From NCBI GenBank assembly GCA_963693365.1, contig CAVNZM010000001.1, forward strand, positions 9,238,001 through 9,302,000: 64,000 bases of DNA. Reading direction: 5' to 3'. How positions within the stretch are numbered: the first letter of the stretch is position 1; each line of letters opens with the position of its first letter. This document shows positions 1 through 43,982 of this stretch, piece after piece. Under the pieces are notes generated by a model. It was not told where the DNA came from and did not search any database. It saw only the letters and a program-made list of their open reading frames with translations. The DNA comes from Amoebidium appalachense (lineage: Eukaryota; Ichthyosporea). The position numbers and the translations under genes are program-made.

Positions 1-18416
<18,416 letters not shown>

Positions 18417-19049
18417 CTTCCTCAAAAACCAAGCCTTCAGCAGAGCTGGGCTGAAAATTGCTTTCAAAGGATCAGCTATTTTCTTGTCGTAATACACGTT
18501 TTCGTAACGTGCTTTTCACACGAGTGCCCCACCGAGGTGCCACCCAAGTGGTTTGGAACACGTTTCAAATTAACAGAAAACCGCTGCTAAAAGGCTGGTG
18601 TCTTTGTAACGTCTTGAAGGGTCTCTTTTAGCAAGACTTACTTAAAAGCTATGCAATTATTATTATTTTCCATTGCAGACTTACTTTCGAACTACACCTC
18701 AGCCCACTACACACCCGTTTCAAGTGTGAGCCAGGAAAAGAGTATCACGCCTGCCAAGCACCAGTTAGTTACACGCCAAGGTGAGTGCCCGGAAACTCAA
18801 GTCAGAAACCGTGCCAACCCTTCTGGTGTCCTCAGGTGTTCGTGCTTACGAAAAACAACTCTCCGCCTACGCTATGCAACATATTCCCTCTGCCTCCGCT
18901 ATGATAACAAACTCACTTGCGGTAACATGCACATATACTTTCAAGTCAACGTACATGTACAAGTTTTGTAAGTGTCACGACTCAAGTCACTCAACTGAGT
19001 CACAATCAGCGTGCAACGATCAATGAATGTACAAAGGAATGTAATGACG
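18417..19049. other. Upstream of bHLH gene, no gene seen
   Basis: Ordinary-complexity DNA. The minus frame upstream of ATG 18416 stays open to about 18510. Short open frames at 18651-19026 on the plus strand have no recognisable domain. Confidence 0.5.
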
Positions 19050-19405
19050 TCACCAGTGTCGCCATTGATTGGCTAATCTTGATTGCCTGGGCCATTTTAT
19101 TATGATCGGAAGGGGTAGATCTAGATCTACTTTCATTACAGTAACACTGCAACAATAACAGTTATAACTATTGTAGGTATATATATTTGAGCTATCTAGT
19201 ATTTATGTATTATTCATAAATTCATGGTAAGATTTCATCAAGCCTAAAATAAGCATATCCCAAACATATTTGTTGGAGGTACTTTGTAACAGTGTGACGT
19301 CATAAAGGAATCCTATTGGGCAAACAGTGCTGGTCTTGTGATTCGCTGGTTTTGTCCAATCAAACGGCGCCACCCAGTATATAGTGACACTTGAAGGTCC
19401 TGTAC
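19050..19405. promoter_or_regulatory. CCAAT/TATA promoter-like region
   Basis: Holds TGATTGG (19066-19072), a 16-bp palindrome GTAGATCTAGATCTAC (19115-19130), a TGACGTCA-like site near 19296, CCAATCA (19356-19362) and a TATATAG-like box near 19378. It could serve the minus-strand bHLH gene starting at 18416 or an unseen plus transcript. Orientation is unresolved. Confidence 0.35.
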
Positions 19406-19636
19406 TTACGCAGTCGCGACTGTCGCGGGCTCCCTCTCTTCTCACTCTCCCGGCCCCTCTCAACCCCCCCTTTCTCCCCCTCCCTCAGTAGGTCCGTTTC
19501 TCTCCCTTATATGGATCCTTGCCCCCCCCCCTCCCCCCTCCCCCTCCCCCCCCCCCATCGCCCCCCTCCCCGTCCCTCCCTCTCTTTCTCTCTGTCTCTC
19601 TCCCTCCCTCAGCACGGGCTCTCTCTATCTCTCTAA

Positions 19637-20096
<460 letters not shown>

Positions 20097-20549
20097 ATCT
20101 ACCTATCTATCACAGGTAAACAACTAGGAGAAATTGGGAACGTCGATTCCACCATCAATTACTCCCGGAGAAAACATTGATGCGCCGACATCACCATAAA
20201 TTTATCCCCTCCTTGGCATAGATGTGCAATTCACACCGCCTTTTTTTCCCCTAGGAGACATGTGTGCACAAATGACACCGTGAATTGCTGCTCTTATTGT
20301 AATTGGTGCCGGCAATGCCTCCAGCAATCATACCAGCTATATTCCTTGCCAATCACAGCAACAATTTCCATTAGCTATTACGTCCACTGTATGGCGAGCT
20401 ACAGAACAGCACACGTACACGTAGCAATACGTTCTGCAACAACCAGCGTCGCTTTAAAAACAAACTTTTTAATCCTCGTGCTAGGATTTTGCAAGTAGAA
20501 GAAAATGGCAACGCTTACAATGGCTAGGTTGTTGATATATCGCCGAGAT

Positions 20550-20575
20550 CCTCAAACTCGATATCGAGTTTGAGG
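20550..20575. repeat. Perfect 26-bp palindrome
   Basis: A self-complementary sequence with no loop, centred on GATATC (half-site CCTCAAACTCGAT). Confidence 0.95.
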
Positions 20576-20884
20576 CATCATGCTACATTGCAGATCATGA
20601 TATGGTGAACTGCAACACCGAGCAGAAAAAGAAGGGGGGGGGGGGGGGGGGGGGAGGGGGAGGGGGAGCCTCAGAGGGGGGAGGGGGAGGGGGGGGGGAG
20701 AGAGAGAGCGAGAGAGAGAGAGCCCCGGAGAGAGACAGAGAGAGGGGGGGGAGGAAGGGGGGGGAGATGGGGAGAGGGGGGAAGAGGGAGGGGGGGGGAG
20801 GCTGAGAGAGAGAGAGAAGGGGGGAGGTGGAGGTGAGGGAGGGGGGGGGGGGGGGGGGGGGATGGAGAGAAAACACAGGTTCCA

Positions 20885-21400
20885 AGTTAGCAAAGCACGA
20901 AAGTCTACCTCATGCTCCTAATATGGCACCATTGGGCTTTTTGACCCATGCCTCCCCGATGTGGGTGGTGTGGGTCACCATCTGGCTGAGCTCGTATTGC
21001 CCGTACATGACCATTTCCACCACGATGGGACAACACAGAGGAGGAGGGTCTGATCATGAGATGGCACCGACCCAGATGGAATGACCCCAACGGCACAGCC
21101 CATTTCCTCTTCTGCCCCGGTGACTGCAAATACGGCCACTCCCCGGGTCCATGGAACCTGGCTACACCCCGGCCACCCCCTCCCCCAGGCCCGGGGACGC
21201 AGAGGGGGGGGAAGGGTCAGACACCTGGTGGATGCAGGCTGTGATGGCCGTGGTCAGGGTGGGGACCTCCCCGGCGTGGGCCGGGCAGGCCTAGAGGTGG
21301 GTGGTGGTCTCCGGGTGCTGGCTGCACCGGGGGCATGTGGTCTGTGTAAAGACGGTGGGGTGCCACTATGTGTATGTGTATATGTGTTCATGGCCCAAGA
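20885..21400 (-). pseudogene. Decayed coding sequence, possibly a retroelement tail
   Basis: On the minus strand one frame reads TCPRCSQHPETTTHL, stop, ACPAHAGEVPTLTTAIT. This resembles the C-x2-C...H...C zinc knuckle that follows reverse transcriptase/RNase H in many non-LTR elements. Downstream, the same strand reads VAVFAVTGAEEEMGCAVGVI before further stops. Base composition and codon-like periodicity differ from the surrounding repeats. At least two in-frame stops mean it is broken. The family assignment is a guess from a short motif. Confidence 0.35.
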
Positions 21401-21811
21401 CAGAGTGTGCGTGTGCTGGTCACCACAAATTGGATTAATCTACCATAATTATAGCACCAACTTCATGGTTTCCTGAGCTAAAGCTTAAGCCTTTGAGTAT
21501 ACACTCTAGCATGGGCACCAGTGTATCAAGCCATTTCATGACTAAAGATAACATGTACCAGCCCAGCGGCCCCTTCCCCCCCCCCCCCCCCCACCACCCA
21601 CCCACCCACCCCTACCCCCCCCCCACACACACACAGGAGTCCCCTTGCAACTTCCGCCACGCACAATTTTGCCTGAATTGTAGCATTGCACTTTCGTCAC
21701 ATCCCTATGTAGGGCTTAGGGTTCTTCTGAATTTCTCATTTCATCTACTTTGACCCCCCCCCACCCCCCCCCACCCCCCCACCCCCCCACCCCGCCTTCT
21801 CCGTAAAAGTT

Positions 21812-22036
21812 TATGTATCTCCCCCCCCTCCCCCCCCCCCCCCTCCCCCCCAAACACACGTGCACACACCATACCCCTCTGCTCTGTCCATATCACTCAT
21901 GCACGCAGACTCGCCGAGACTCTTGGCATATATGTATCTCCCCCCCCCCCCCCCCCTCCCCCCGAACACACGTGCACACACCATACCCCTCTGCTCTGTC
22001 CATATCACTCATGCACGCAGACTCGCCGAGACTCTT
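21812..22036. repeat. Recent two-copy tandem duplication, about 118 bp
   Basis: The stretch 'acacacgtgcacacacca...gactcgccgagactctt' is repeated without visible change, the second copy starting about 21930. Each copy begins with 'tatgtatct' and a C run. Confidence 0.9.
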
Positions 22037-22039
22037 CAC

Positions 22040-23090
22040 ACTCCTCTCTCCCCGTGTGTACTATCATATGTGGGCTTATGCTTGTTCGCCCACACACTTG
22101 CAATACCGTGCACGTGCACACGAGCACGACATTGTACATTAATGCATGAATCGTGTCCCGAATCATTTCACTCCTCCATTCACTCCAAAAGCCCAACTAG
22201 CATGCATGTGTTATGAACAACCAAGGCTCTCTTCAAAGCGAAAGAAGCTTATGTGTGCTGTGTTTGTACGCACTTGTACCGGAAAGCAATGCATGTGTAT
22301 TTATGACCTTGTAGCCTGCTTTAAAGCTTTATTTCAAGCCGAAGTGTTTATGCTGTGGCAAGCCTTTCTTCCTTGATATACAGCGGAATGGTTTACACGT
22401 ATTTATCTTCAACACTGCTATATAATTCTCGATCGATTTTTCGAGCCAGGGAATGCTGCACATTTATAGCTTAGGTTTCTAGATCTGGCATGAGTTTGTA
22501 AACACAGATATCGATAGTTGCCGTGTAGGGGAAAAATCAACGACTAAGTTTAACTAACACGCCAGCCCTTTACAGAGCTAACGGTTGTAAAAAAAAAATG
22601 CAAGGACTAGCCATTATAAGAGCCACAATCGCGTGGCCATGATATAAACTAATTTATAGTCACAATTGAAGCTGCAATGGCATGACTTTCATGACACATG
22701 TCTAAAGGGTGGGCCATTATGATCTTTAACTTATTTTAAATACAGCATCCATTAACCACGACAAAAATGCCTACATGCATGCCTAATATTATAAGCTATT
22801 ATCAGCAAAATTCGCTTAGGTTCATTAGATTGAAGCCTCCTTATGGTGAAAACTTACTCAATACATAAACCCTGGTCGTCCCCCCTCCCCCCCCTCCCCC
22901 CCCTCCCCGGGGCACACCCTCAGATTTGGAAGTTAGGCGTATGCACACCAATCATTGTGACAATGGGTGTGTCTCCTCCCCCCCAGCCCCCCTTCCCACC
23001 CCCGTGCGGGCACCCCATCCCTCAAACACACACACACACACACACACATACATGCACACGCACCACAGAACAAGAAAAATAGCACAACGG
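22040..23090. other. Intergenic, ordinary complexity
   Basis: AT-richer DNA from 22380 to 22850 without repeats or convincing open frames, then C-rich and CA tracts at 22880-23065 close to the stop codon of the kinase gene. No poly(A) signal identified with confidence. Confidence 0.5.
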
Positions 23091-36320
<13,230 letters not shown>

Positions 36321-36356
36321 TTTGGAGGCGTTCGACAGGATGGTTGCTTCATCCAA

Positions 36357-37333
36357 AAGCCAGGGAACGTGTGTCCTACCAGAACATGGAACAGATGGTT
36401 GTCATTTGTGCTTTGAGTAAATGGCAATCTGAAGTGCGTATATTACTGATTTATTTACGTTATGTGCATGTGTGTTTGTCGTTTTGTATAGAGATCTTTG
36501 CGGTTGTCGCGCGCATTTGCTTGCTCAACCTGTGTTCGGGTGTGAGTGTGGAGATGTGCGTCCCTGCATAGGCGGATGTACACGGATGCCTGTGGTCTTG
36601 CAATTGTGTGGCCCAGTCAGCCTGTCACAGTGTCGTTTATTCTGAGTTTAGGTGTGTCAAAACAATCGCTGCATGTATATGTTTTATATTACCTATGTTT
36701 CATGAAAGGTGCGCTACATTACATGTTTCTTAAATAACTGCCATTTTCACAGCCTGTGCTGAGCTGAGCTATTAGTTTCGAATAATTGAATCCGTGTCAA
36801 GGACGCATATGTGCAGTGTAGATAGATGGTGATATCGGTGCACGCAGTTCCCCGTATCTTCTCCTACACTCCAGCCACGCACATGTGCCCGAGCACCTTG
36901 TTTGTTAACAAACCACTGAGGCTCTAGCTGTCTCTCTGTATATAGTAAACAGGTGCCATGTTCAGTACATAAAAAAAGTGGGTACAGACGGGATGACTGA
37001 CGGTCTGTGCAACAAACGTCCTCATCCCGGGAAATTTAAAGCCGACCCAAGCATGACGTAATTTGATTACAACAAATACAACTTGACTGCCACGGCGTGC
37101 TTGTAGAAAAATTATGTTTTTAAAACGATTTCTATTTCCAGCTTTAGAGTTACCAAATTATATACATAAAAAGTAACGTATAATGCCTTCTATAAAGCGT
37201 TGTTTCGCTATGGTTAACGCTTCGGTAGCGATATCAGTGAACGTGGTCAAGAATACTACAGTTGTATGTCAACATAGCCCAGCGTAACACTGCGTAACAC
37301 CGTAAACGTTCTGTAGACTAACCCATAAGTAAA
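36357..37333. other. Upstream of RTK, ordinary complexity
   Basis: About 1 kb of non-repetitive, AT-richer DNA upstream of the kinase start. It should contain the promoter, but no TATA or CCAAT element stands out at a convincing distance. Plus-strand short open frames have no recognisable domain. Confidence 0.5.
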
Positions 37334-38282
37334 CAAGGCATTGCTCACCCCCCCATGGGTCCGGTCCGGTCCGGTCCGGCCCTTCATCGGTCCGATCCGG
37401 TCCGGCCCTTCATCGGTCCGGTCCCGGTCCGACTTCGGTCCTTTTCAAGGGTCCGACCCCCCCCCCCTCCCCCCCCCCCCCCCCCCGGGACCCCGCGGGC
37501 CCCGGTGCCTCCCCCTCCCCGCCTTGGCAGCCCCCTTCCGGTTCCCCCCCTCCTCCCCCGCATCCCCCCCGGCTCACCTTCGTTAGATCCCCCCCCCCCC
37601 CCCCCCCCCCCCCTCCAGGGCCCCCCTCGGCCCCGGGCCCCAGCCCCACTGGCACGCCCAACCGTAGCCCGCCTCCTCCCACCCTCCCCTGCTATTCTTT
37701 TTTAAAAGGGGGCTTTCTCTCCCTCCCCCTGCCGTGCACCCTCCCGTCAAGCTCACCCCCCTCCCATGCATGCACGCACGCTACCATCAGTGCCCTCTCA
37801 GCTCCGCAGTGATATGTACTTTCGCGCTAGCTATGGTGCTTGCTGGCACAAGCAACAGATGCTCTCCTTCTTTTATATCCTTTTTGGCTCGGGTGTGGGC
37901 CACTGGCGCACTGCATCATCTCATGCCATGTGTCATGCATATATGGCCTGTTTCCGAGTTGTACATGTGTCAGAGATCCTTAGTGTTTCTGGCCGAGTGT
38001 ACCAACGAGATCTTTTAAAGAATGGAGAGCGTGAGTGTGTGGAAAGTGAGGGGAGAGAGTGGAGAACAAAGGGTAGAGAAATGGAGAAGGGAGGGAAGGG
38101 GAGGATGAGCCGTGCTGAGGCTATGCACTGTGACGGTCTACCTCGGGGGCAAAAAAACACATGTATGCCCTCGAAAAAAAGACCCATATTGAACCGGTCC
38201 GCCGAAATGAGGACCGGACCGGTTCTGTCCTACCCCTGTACCGGTCCGGACCGTCGGTCCGGTCTAGACCGGCAATGCCTTG
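37334..38282. mobile_element. GGTCCG-rich dispersed element, copy 1
   Basis: Bounded by an 11-bp inverted repeat, CAAGGCATTGC (37334-37344) and GCAATGCCTTG (38272-38282). Both ends carry arrays of GGTCC/GGACC motifs. The interior is C-rich, then ordinary DNA with no transposase frame. The right end, reversed, matches the start of a second copy at 43501. Confidence 0.55.
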
Positions 38283-38572
38283 AAATTAAACAGGTATCGT
38301 ATCGTGATTGGCTTGTTTTAATGAGAACATAATCGCTGGAATGCGGTAGACTCAACTGTTCTCGGAGAGCCTCCATCATGTACAATCCGTCCATATCCAC
38401 GCATGCACACCCTAACACGTACTGACGTGTTGCCGCACGTGCGACGTTATACATCTACTCAGGTGTCCCTTTTAAGCAAAAAAAAAAAAAAAAAAAAAAA
38501 AAAGGAAAGGAGACACCGCCTCAGTAGGTGGTAGACGCACACCGTGGCACAAACCAACAAGTTCACCACGGC

Positions 38573-38616
38573 CTGGACACTGACTCTCCATGATATCATG
38601 GAGAGTCAGTGTCCAG
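38573..38616. repeat. Perfect 44-bp palindrome
   Basis: CTGGACACTGACTCTCCATG followed by AT and the exact reverse complement, with no loop, centred on TGATATCA. It is followed by GT-rich DNA, with a longer (GT)n at 38682-38770. Confidence 0.97.
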
Positions 38617-38682
38617 TGTGTGTGTGTGTGTGTATGTGTACGGTGTGTGTGCACGTATGTTTGTGCGTGTGTGTGTGTGCAC

Positions 38683-38770
<88 letters not shown>

Positions 38771-38771
<1 letters not shown>

Positions 38772-39464
38772 GAGCCTGCTGCGGCCCCTTGGCATCGGGC
38801 TACTTGGCCCGGGGCAGGCGCAGTTAATGTGCTCGTATCACCTTGTGTTCCTATTGGCGCGGATTTCGACGCCTGAGCCAATTCAGTGCATCATACCCCC
38901 CACCCCAGGACATGCAGTACAGCTCCAGCTTTTGCACAGCGATTGGTCTGGCGTTGTGTCTGTGTCACTACCTGTGGAAGCCGTGCGATCGATAAAGCTG
39001 TGCGCGCGCTTGCGCATGCGGGCAGGGAGCACGAGCTGTGTGCTCAGAGCCGCGCCGTTCACAGCCTGAGGACATTTCTTTTTGGCAAAACCTACATTAG
39101 CAATGACGTATGGCCCACCTCAGCGGGCATGGAATCATTTCCTAGAGACCTCCAGAAGTTTTTCGAGATCCGACGATCTACATTAGAATATACTTTTCTC
39201 TGGGATTTATTTATCAGTGGTCCAGTGGATATGAAGGCAACGTGCAGCTCCACAGGCTACATGACCACCAAAACTTTAACCGACTTCGAAAGAGCCACAG
39301 CGATGAAATAAAAAATAAAACAAGTGACCAAAGGACACCAGCGGGCAAAGGCGAGAAACTCCGCGGAAGGGAGATGTCCCCACACTCTCACAACAGTAGG
39401 AATAGACAAGGCCGCACTACACACACACAGTGTCACGTTCCCCTGAGTGGGACCCCTTCCCACC
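38771..39464. other. Unassigned, open frames on plus strand
   Basis: Ordinary-complexity DNA with overlapping open frames (38590-39069 and 38886-39311). AATAAA-like A-rich DNA follows at 39306. No domain or splice pattern recognised, so no gene is called. Confidence 0.3.
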
Positions 39465-39630
39465 ACAAAAAGAAAAAACGAAAGCCTTTATATACCTGCC
39501 ATGGTGAAGATTCGGGAAAAAAGGTTGACGTGACAGCTAAGAGATCGAAGTAAAAGTGAAGTCCAAAAAGAAAAAACGAAAGCCTTTATATACCTGCCAA
39601 CTAAGCTCGAGATCGAAGTTAAAAGTGAGG
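39465..39630. repeat. Two-copy tandem repeat, about 98 bp, with TATA-like box
   Basis: 'aaagaaaaaacgaaagcctt' and the following 'tatatacctgcca' occur at about 39468-39500 and again about 39566-39598, with related 'gatcgaagt(t)aaaagtgaNgtcc' after each. On the minus strand each copy contains GGTATATAAAGG, a good TATA-like box. Confidence 0.8.
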
Positions 39631-39639
39631 TCCCACACC

Positions 39640-41426
39640 GATCGCCGACTGGCAGCTGCAGTTAGGGTGTGAAATTTGTGTACTTGGTGGCGCCGGCTGT
39701 GAAACATTTTCATCGACACATGTGCACGTCATATAGCTTATACAGTTGGTTATAAAGCTCATTCATAATAGCCCCTGCCATTTTCTTAGAAAATATTCCA
39801 GCAGGCTCGCCCATTTCATGCGCTGAAAGCGCCTGAACTCAGTTTCGTTTGTGTATTCGCGATATCAGGGGGCCTACAGTTCTAAATAAAGCTGCGTTCC
39901 TGGCATTGCCGCAGTAAAACATGGCAGGCCCAGGCAGGTGCCGAAAACATTTTCCCTGTGCATCGCAGTTGTTTTGGGCTGGTTATGGAGAGTACGGCGA
40001 GCTCTCGAGATGTAGGTGATTTCTTCTCATCATCCTGATTATGTAAGATGTATTATACCTATGACTTCTGGGGGTAGCGGCGGAGGCTTGGTATGGCGGG
40101 AGCTGAGTCCTGGCTGTGAGGGTCAGAGGGCCTGAGGGGGACGCTAAGTACTTTGGGGAGGGGGATCCAGGAAAAGAAGGGGGAGGGGTCAAAAGGGGAG
40201 GGATGGGGTGGCCAGCTGGTAATTTGGCCTTCAGAACGCGCTGCACTATATCCAAATGCCACCCGTTGCTAATATATTAGCTAGTACGTAAGTCACCTGC
40301 ACGGTGTATACATACGTGTGTGTGTGTGTGTGTGTTTGTGAGGTACGTCTTGAGTGGAATGAAGTGGGTGGGGAGGGACCGGGACTGGGGGGGGGGGGTG
40401 GGGGGTGGGGGGAGGGGGGGTCACAACGTCAATTTGAAGAACGGGCCGAATTCTTTCGGAGAGGTTGGGTCGTTTCTATTCCGGCAAATTTCCAAACATC
40501 CCACCCACAATACCTGTGGTGGAAAACTCCTTGCATGCTAACGAACCGTTACGGAATACATACTGTCAACACATTCCGTTGGTTTTCAGTTTGTTGGAAA
40601 GGCGTTTCGTATTATATTTCGTTATATAAAGGGCAAAAGCGAAGGAATACAGTTTGCATAATAATTATCGCACTACTGGAACATGGTGCTATACATTCAG
40701 AACGAGCTAGGGGAAGGAGTAAAATATAATAACACCTTAGTATTATGACGAATCACCATTGGGGAGAAATACAGAAAGAGCCATTACAAGGATAAGAAGG
40801 GCTTGCCCACCATATTACTGAGTGTCCCAACACTACGAGTCGAGTATTTGTGCGTGCACGTGCGCGCAAGTGTTCGTGTGTAGGTTGTGTGTAGGCGTGG
40901 GTGTTTTAGTTCTGTGCGTGTGTGCATGTGTAAAATGTTCGACTGGTCATGCTCTCTCCCCATGTGTGTGTGTGTGTCCAAGCGCAACCATGCTCTCTCC
41001 CCAAGTGTGTGTGTGTGTCCAAGTGCAACCAATCGCCTGCATGATTCCCCTTTTCTATGTTCTGCTCATACCGCCACACCTTCAAGCAAGGCTACGGTTG
41101 AACTATACTCTATAAACCTTTTTCTCCTATCATTTTACAGACAACATAACCCTGGCTAATCTACACCCTAGACTCTCCATGTGTGCAACGTAACACCATC
41201 CCTTCCCACCTGTCCACAACCAGCTTTCTACCCCCCCCACCCCCCCCCAAAAAAAATGCTTTTCAAAACCCATCCCTCCAAACACTAACTTCTCTCTTCC
41301 CCATCTCTGCCTTTCCTATTTCTAGCACGATTCGTAGCTTTTCCTCTTCCTCCTCCTCCCTCCCCCCCCCCCCCCCCCCCCCCCCCCCGTGCCTCGTTTG
41401 CTCCATCCACCCCAGCCTGTCCCCTA
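39640..41426. other. Intergenic downstream of the C2H2 gene
   Basis: Mostly ordinary complexity. A 44-bp tandem duplication ('catgctctctcccc...tccaagNgcaacca') lies at about 40948-41032, and a C run at 41361-41388 just after the zinc-finger stop codon. No gene recognised. Confidence 0.5.
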
Positions 41427-42620
41427 TCACGTCACCTCGATTTTCCTCGGTGCATTCTCGTGCTCGTGTCTGTCCATCATGCTTGCCGCTTTTGCAAGAA
41501 GCGCCAATCCAGACAGTCCCTCCCACCCACATTCCGCACTTCCGTCCCATTTCACCTCCCCACCTAAATCTCCTTTCTCCTCTGAATGTGCCTTGCGCCT
41601 GATATTTCCCTCTTTGTTCCCATCACACATGTTCTCATACTCCGGTGCTCTGGGGGGCTCCACATGCCCCTCCATCGTGTACTTACATTCCGCCGAACTC
41701 GCTGCGTCGTTATCGGTCGCTCGCTCCCCGCCAGTAGAAGTATCCATCCCCTCTCTCATGTTACTACCACCCCTATAAGCCCCCCCATTATAGCTGTATG
41801 GGTGGTACATTTCCCTCTCTCTATCCCTCCCCCACCTTCCATACGAGTGTCCGGGGTGTGAGTGTCTCCTGTCTGCTGTATGTGACCACTCACCCGTCTC
41901 CATCCCTTGTGAAAACTGAAAACTAGCATATTCTCTTAGCGAAATTCCCGGCCTCGCATCCGTCTGGGGCCCGTCCGGAACGCTGCTCATGTTTTGCTCG
42001 CCGTTTTCTTCGCTCGTGCTGTGCTTGCTGTAGCGATTCATCTGATGAAAGGTATACACACGGCCAAAATGCGGTCCTCCTATTGGGTGCTGGGGTGAGA
42101 TCATTCCTGGAAGGGAAGAAAAATTGCTGCGGGGAGGGAGTGGTTGGGATAGGTGCCACGGTTGCCAGGTGGATTTCTGACTGGGGTGAAAACTATGGGG
42201 GTTTATTATTGGATCGTAGTTGCTGGGGCACAAAGGCACCCCCTCAGCGCGAACTTTCACGGCCTTCTCAAGTCGCTTCTTTGGGAAAATCAGTGGTTCG
42301 TTTTTGGGTTGTGCTTCGCCTGGCGCAAAAACATTATCCGTTCCCTCCTGCGTATCGGAACAAGCACTAGAAGCACTGGATGATTCTGCGTCGTTCTCAT
42401 CCGAGTGTGCGTTGGAGTAGAACATCGACAAATCATACCCCTGATGCTTGAGTCTCGCGTGTGTTATGAGCGCGTTTTTCGATGCGTAGCTCTTGCCGCA
42501 GTGTGGGATGATGCAGGCCCACTTGAGTGCAAGTTGGGCGCGACACCGCCTTTGGCGGGGTTTTTTAAAGGGGGCTGGCCGCTCTTTCCCTCCTCCGTGT
42601 AAGTCGATTACGGCAAACAT
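41427..42620 (-). CDS. Single C2H2 zinc-finger protein, intronless
   Basis: One uninterrupted frame of 397 residues from ATG 42620 to TGA 41427-41429, in ordinary-complexity DNA, unlike the repeat-driven frames elsewhere. Residues 12-33 are basic (KKPRQRRCR). One C2H2 finger lies at C36-x4-C41-x12-H54-x4-H59 (ACIIPHCGKSYASKNALITH). The remainder is low in hydrophobics and rich in Ser, Gly, His, Pro, Glu and Arg (for example GRWGRDREREMYHPYSYNGG), so probably disordered, ending in a short helix-like segment LSGLALLAKAASMM. A nuclear nucleic-acid-binding role is expected from the finger and the basic patch, but a single finger may bind protein or RNA instead. It is the only candidate gene here without introns. 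No sequence family beyond the finger is recognised. Confidence 0.75.
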   Translation of the reverse strand: MFAVIDLHGGGKERPAPFKKPRQRRCRAQLALKWACIIPHCGKSYASKNALITHARLKHQGYDLSMFYSNAHSDENDAESSSASSACSDTQEGTDNVFAPGEAQPKNEPLIFPKKRLEKAVKVRAEGVPLCPSNYDPIINPHSFHPSQKSTWQPWHLSQPLPPRSNFSSLPGMISPQHPIGGPHFGRVYTFHQMNRYSKHSTSEENGEQNMSSVPDGPQTDARPGISLREYASFQFSQGMETGEWSHTADRRHSHPGHSYGRWGRDREREMYHPYSYNGGAYRGGSNMREGMDTSTGGERATDNDAASSAECKYTMEGHVEPPRAPEYENMCDGNKEGNIRRKAHSEEKGDLGGEVKWDGSAECGWEGLSGLALLAKAASMMDRHEHENAPRKIEVT

Positions 42621-43500
42621 GTTGGTTTAGAAAAAGGGGCTATGGCTACAGAAGAGAAAGAAAAGCAGGTGTGTGTAGTCTTGTGTGGGAACGTAAGTGC
42701 ACGGGCTTGGCGTTGTGCAAGGGGTGTGTATGTGTGTGCTTACAAGCGGCTGCTTTGGAATGGGAAACACATGGATGTATTGAGATTGAAAGGATGTTGA
42801 AAAGCTACAAGGCGCAGCGGAGGAATACTCAAAAAAGCGAATGACACGCTAGGTTGGGAAGCTGCTACTGCACCACAGCGATGTGTATTTAACTACTTCG
42901 GAGGTTTTCAAGGCAGTGGTGGAGATAAGGAAAGAAACATTGAGGTCTATAGTTTGGAAGTACAATAACCACGAAAACGAACTTAGCAAACGAAAGTGGA
43001 GCGTTTCAAAAATAGTGGAATAAGCGTGTGTAAAACAAGAAGGATAACAGTACTACGAAACCTTGGCCGCTGGCAGCCGTTGAATGTGATAGCAAAACAT
43101 TGATGCGTGTGTTTGGCCATGGAGCGCATGTGGTTCGAACTGTGTGGATGAAGCATGCGAGGTGGGCGGCATTTTGCCCCCCCTCACTAACTATCCGCCA
43201 AAATGTCTAAATGGAAGCAAATCTGTTAGTTACAGCCCAATCAAATGCAAGAACGATAGATAGTGGACCTAGCTACTATAAAATGACACGTAATGGAATT
43301 TTGTATTTATTTCTGCACTTTATGCATAATAACCACCTAATACTGCACCAATTTGTCGAAAAATACATTATACATGCGGAATGAAATATTTTGTGCACCT
43401 TTGAAGCTGGCACAGATGCGTATGGAAGGCACTATCTTAACGCTATCCCTGGAATTTTGATGCATAAACGAATCACAATTAAAAAGAATGATCTAAGAAT
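42621..43500. other. Upstream of C2H2 gene
   Basis: Non-repetitive DNA expected to hold the promoter of the minus-strand zinc-finger gene. A CCAATCA motif is at 43237-43243. No firm TATA box for this strand. Confidence 0.45.
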
Positions 43501-43748
43501 CAAGGCATGGCCGGTTCAGACCGCCGTGACCGACGGTCCGAGTCGGTCCTGGGGTCGGACCGGACCGGTCCGGTCCTCAAAATCCGGAGGACCGGTTCAA
43601 ACGGGGGATCTTTTTACATATGTATATATATATATATATATGTTTATGTCTACATACGTACACGCATTAAGGGTGTTTCTAAAACCAAAAAGCTGTATGT
43701 TATTGTGTATATATATGGGGAGGAAGGGGGTGAGGGGGGAGGGGTAAA

Positions 43749-43779
<31 letters not shown>

Positions 43780-43911
43780 CCCACGGGGGCTGGCCCGGTG
43801 CTTGCCTACAATTTTGTAGGAAGCCTCAGGAGGCTTCTTTCAATTGGAGCATGCAGTACCAGGTGCGTCAGTGGAGATGGTTGCGTAATCCCGGTCAGAG
43901 GCTGCCAACAG

Positions 43912-43982
<71 letters not shown>

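Noticed and set aside
38886-39311. Plus open frame of 141 codons
   Set aside because: Two other frames are equally open over parts of it and none shows a domain; left as unassigned.
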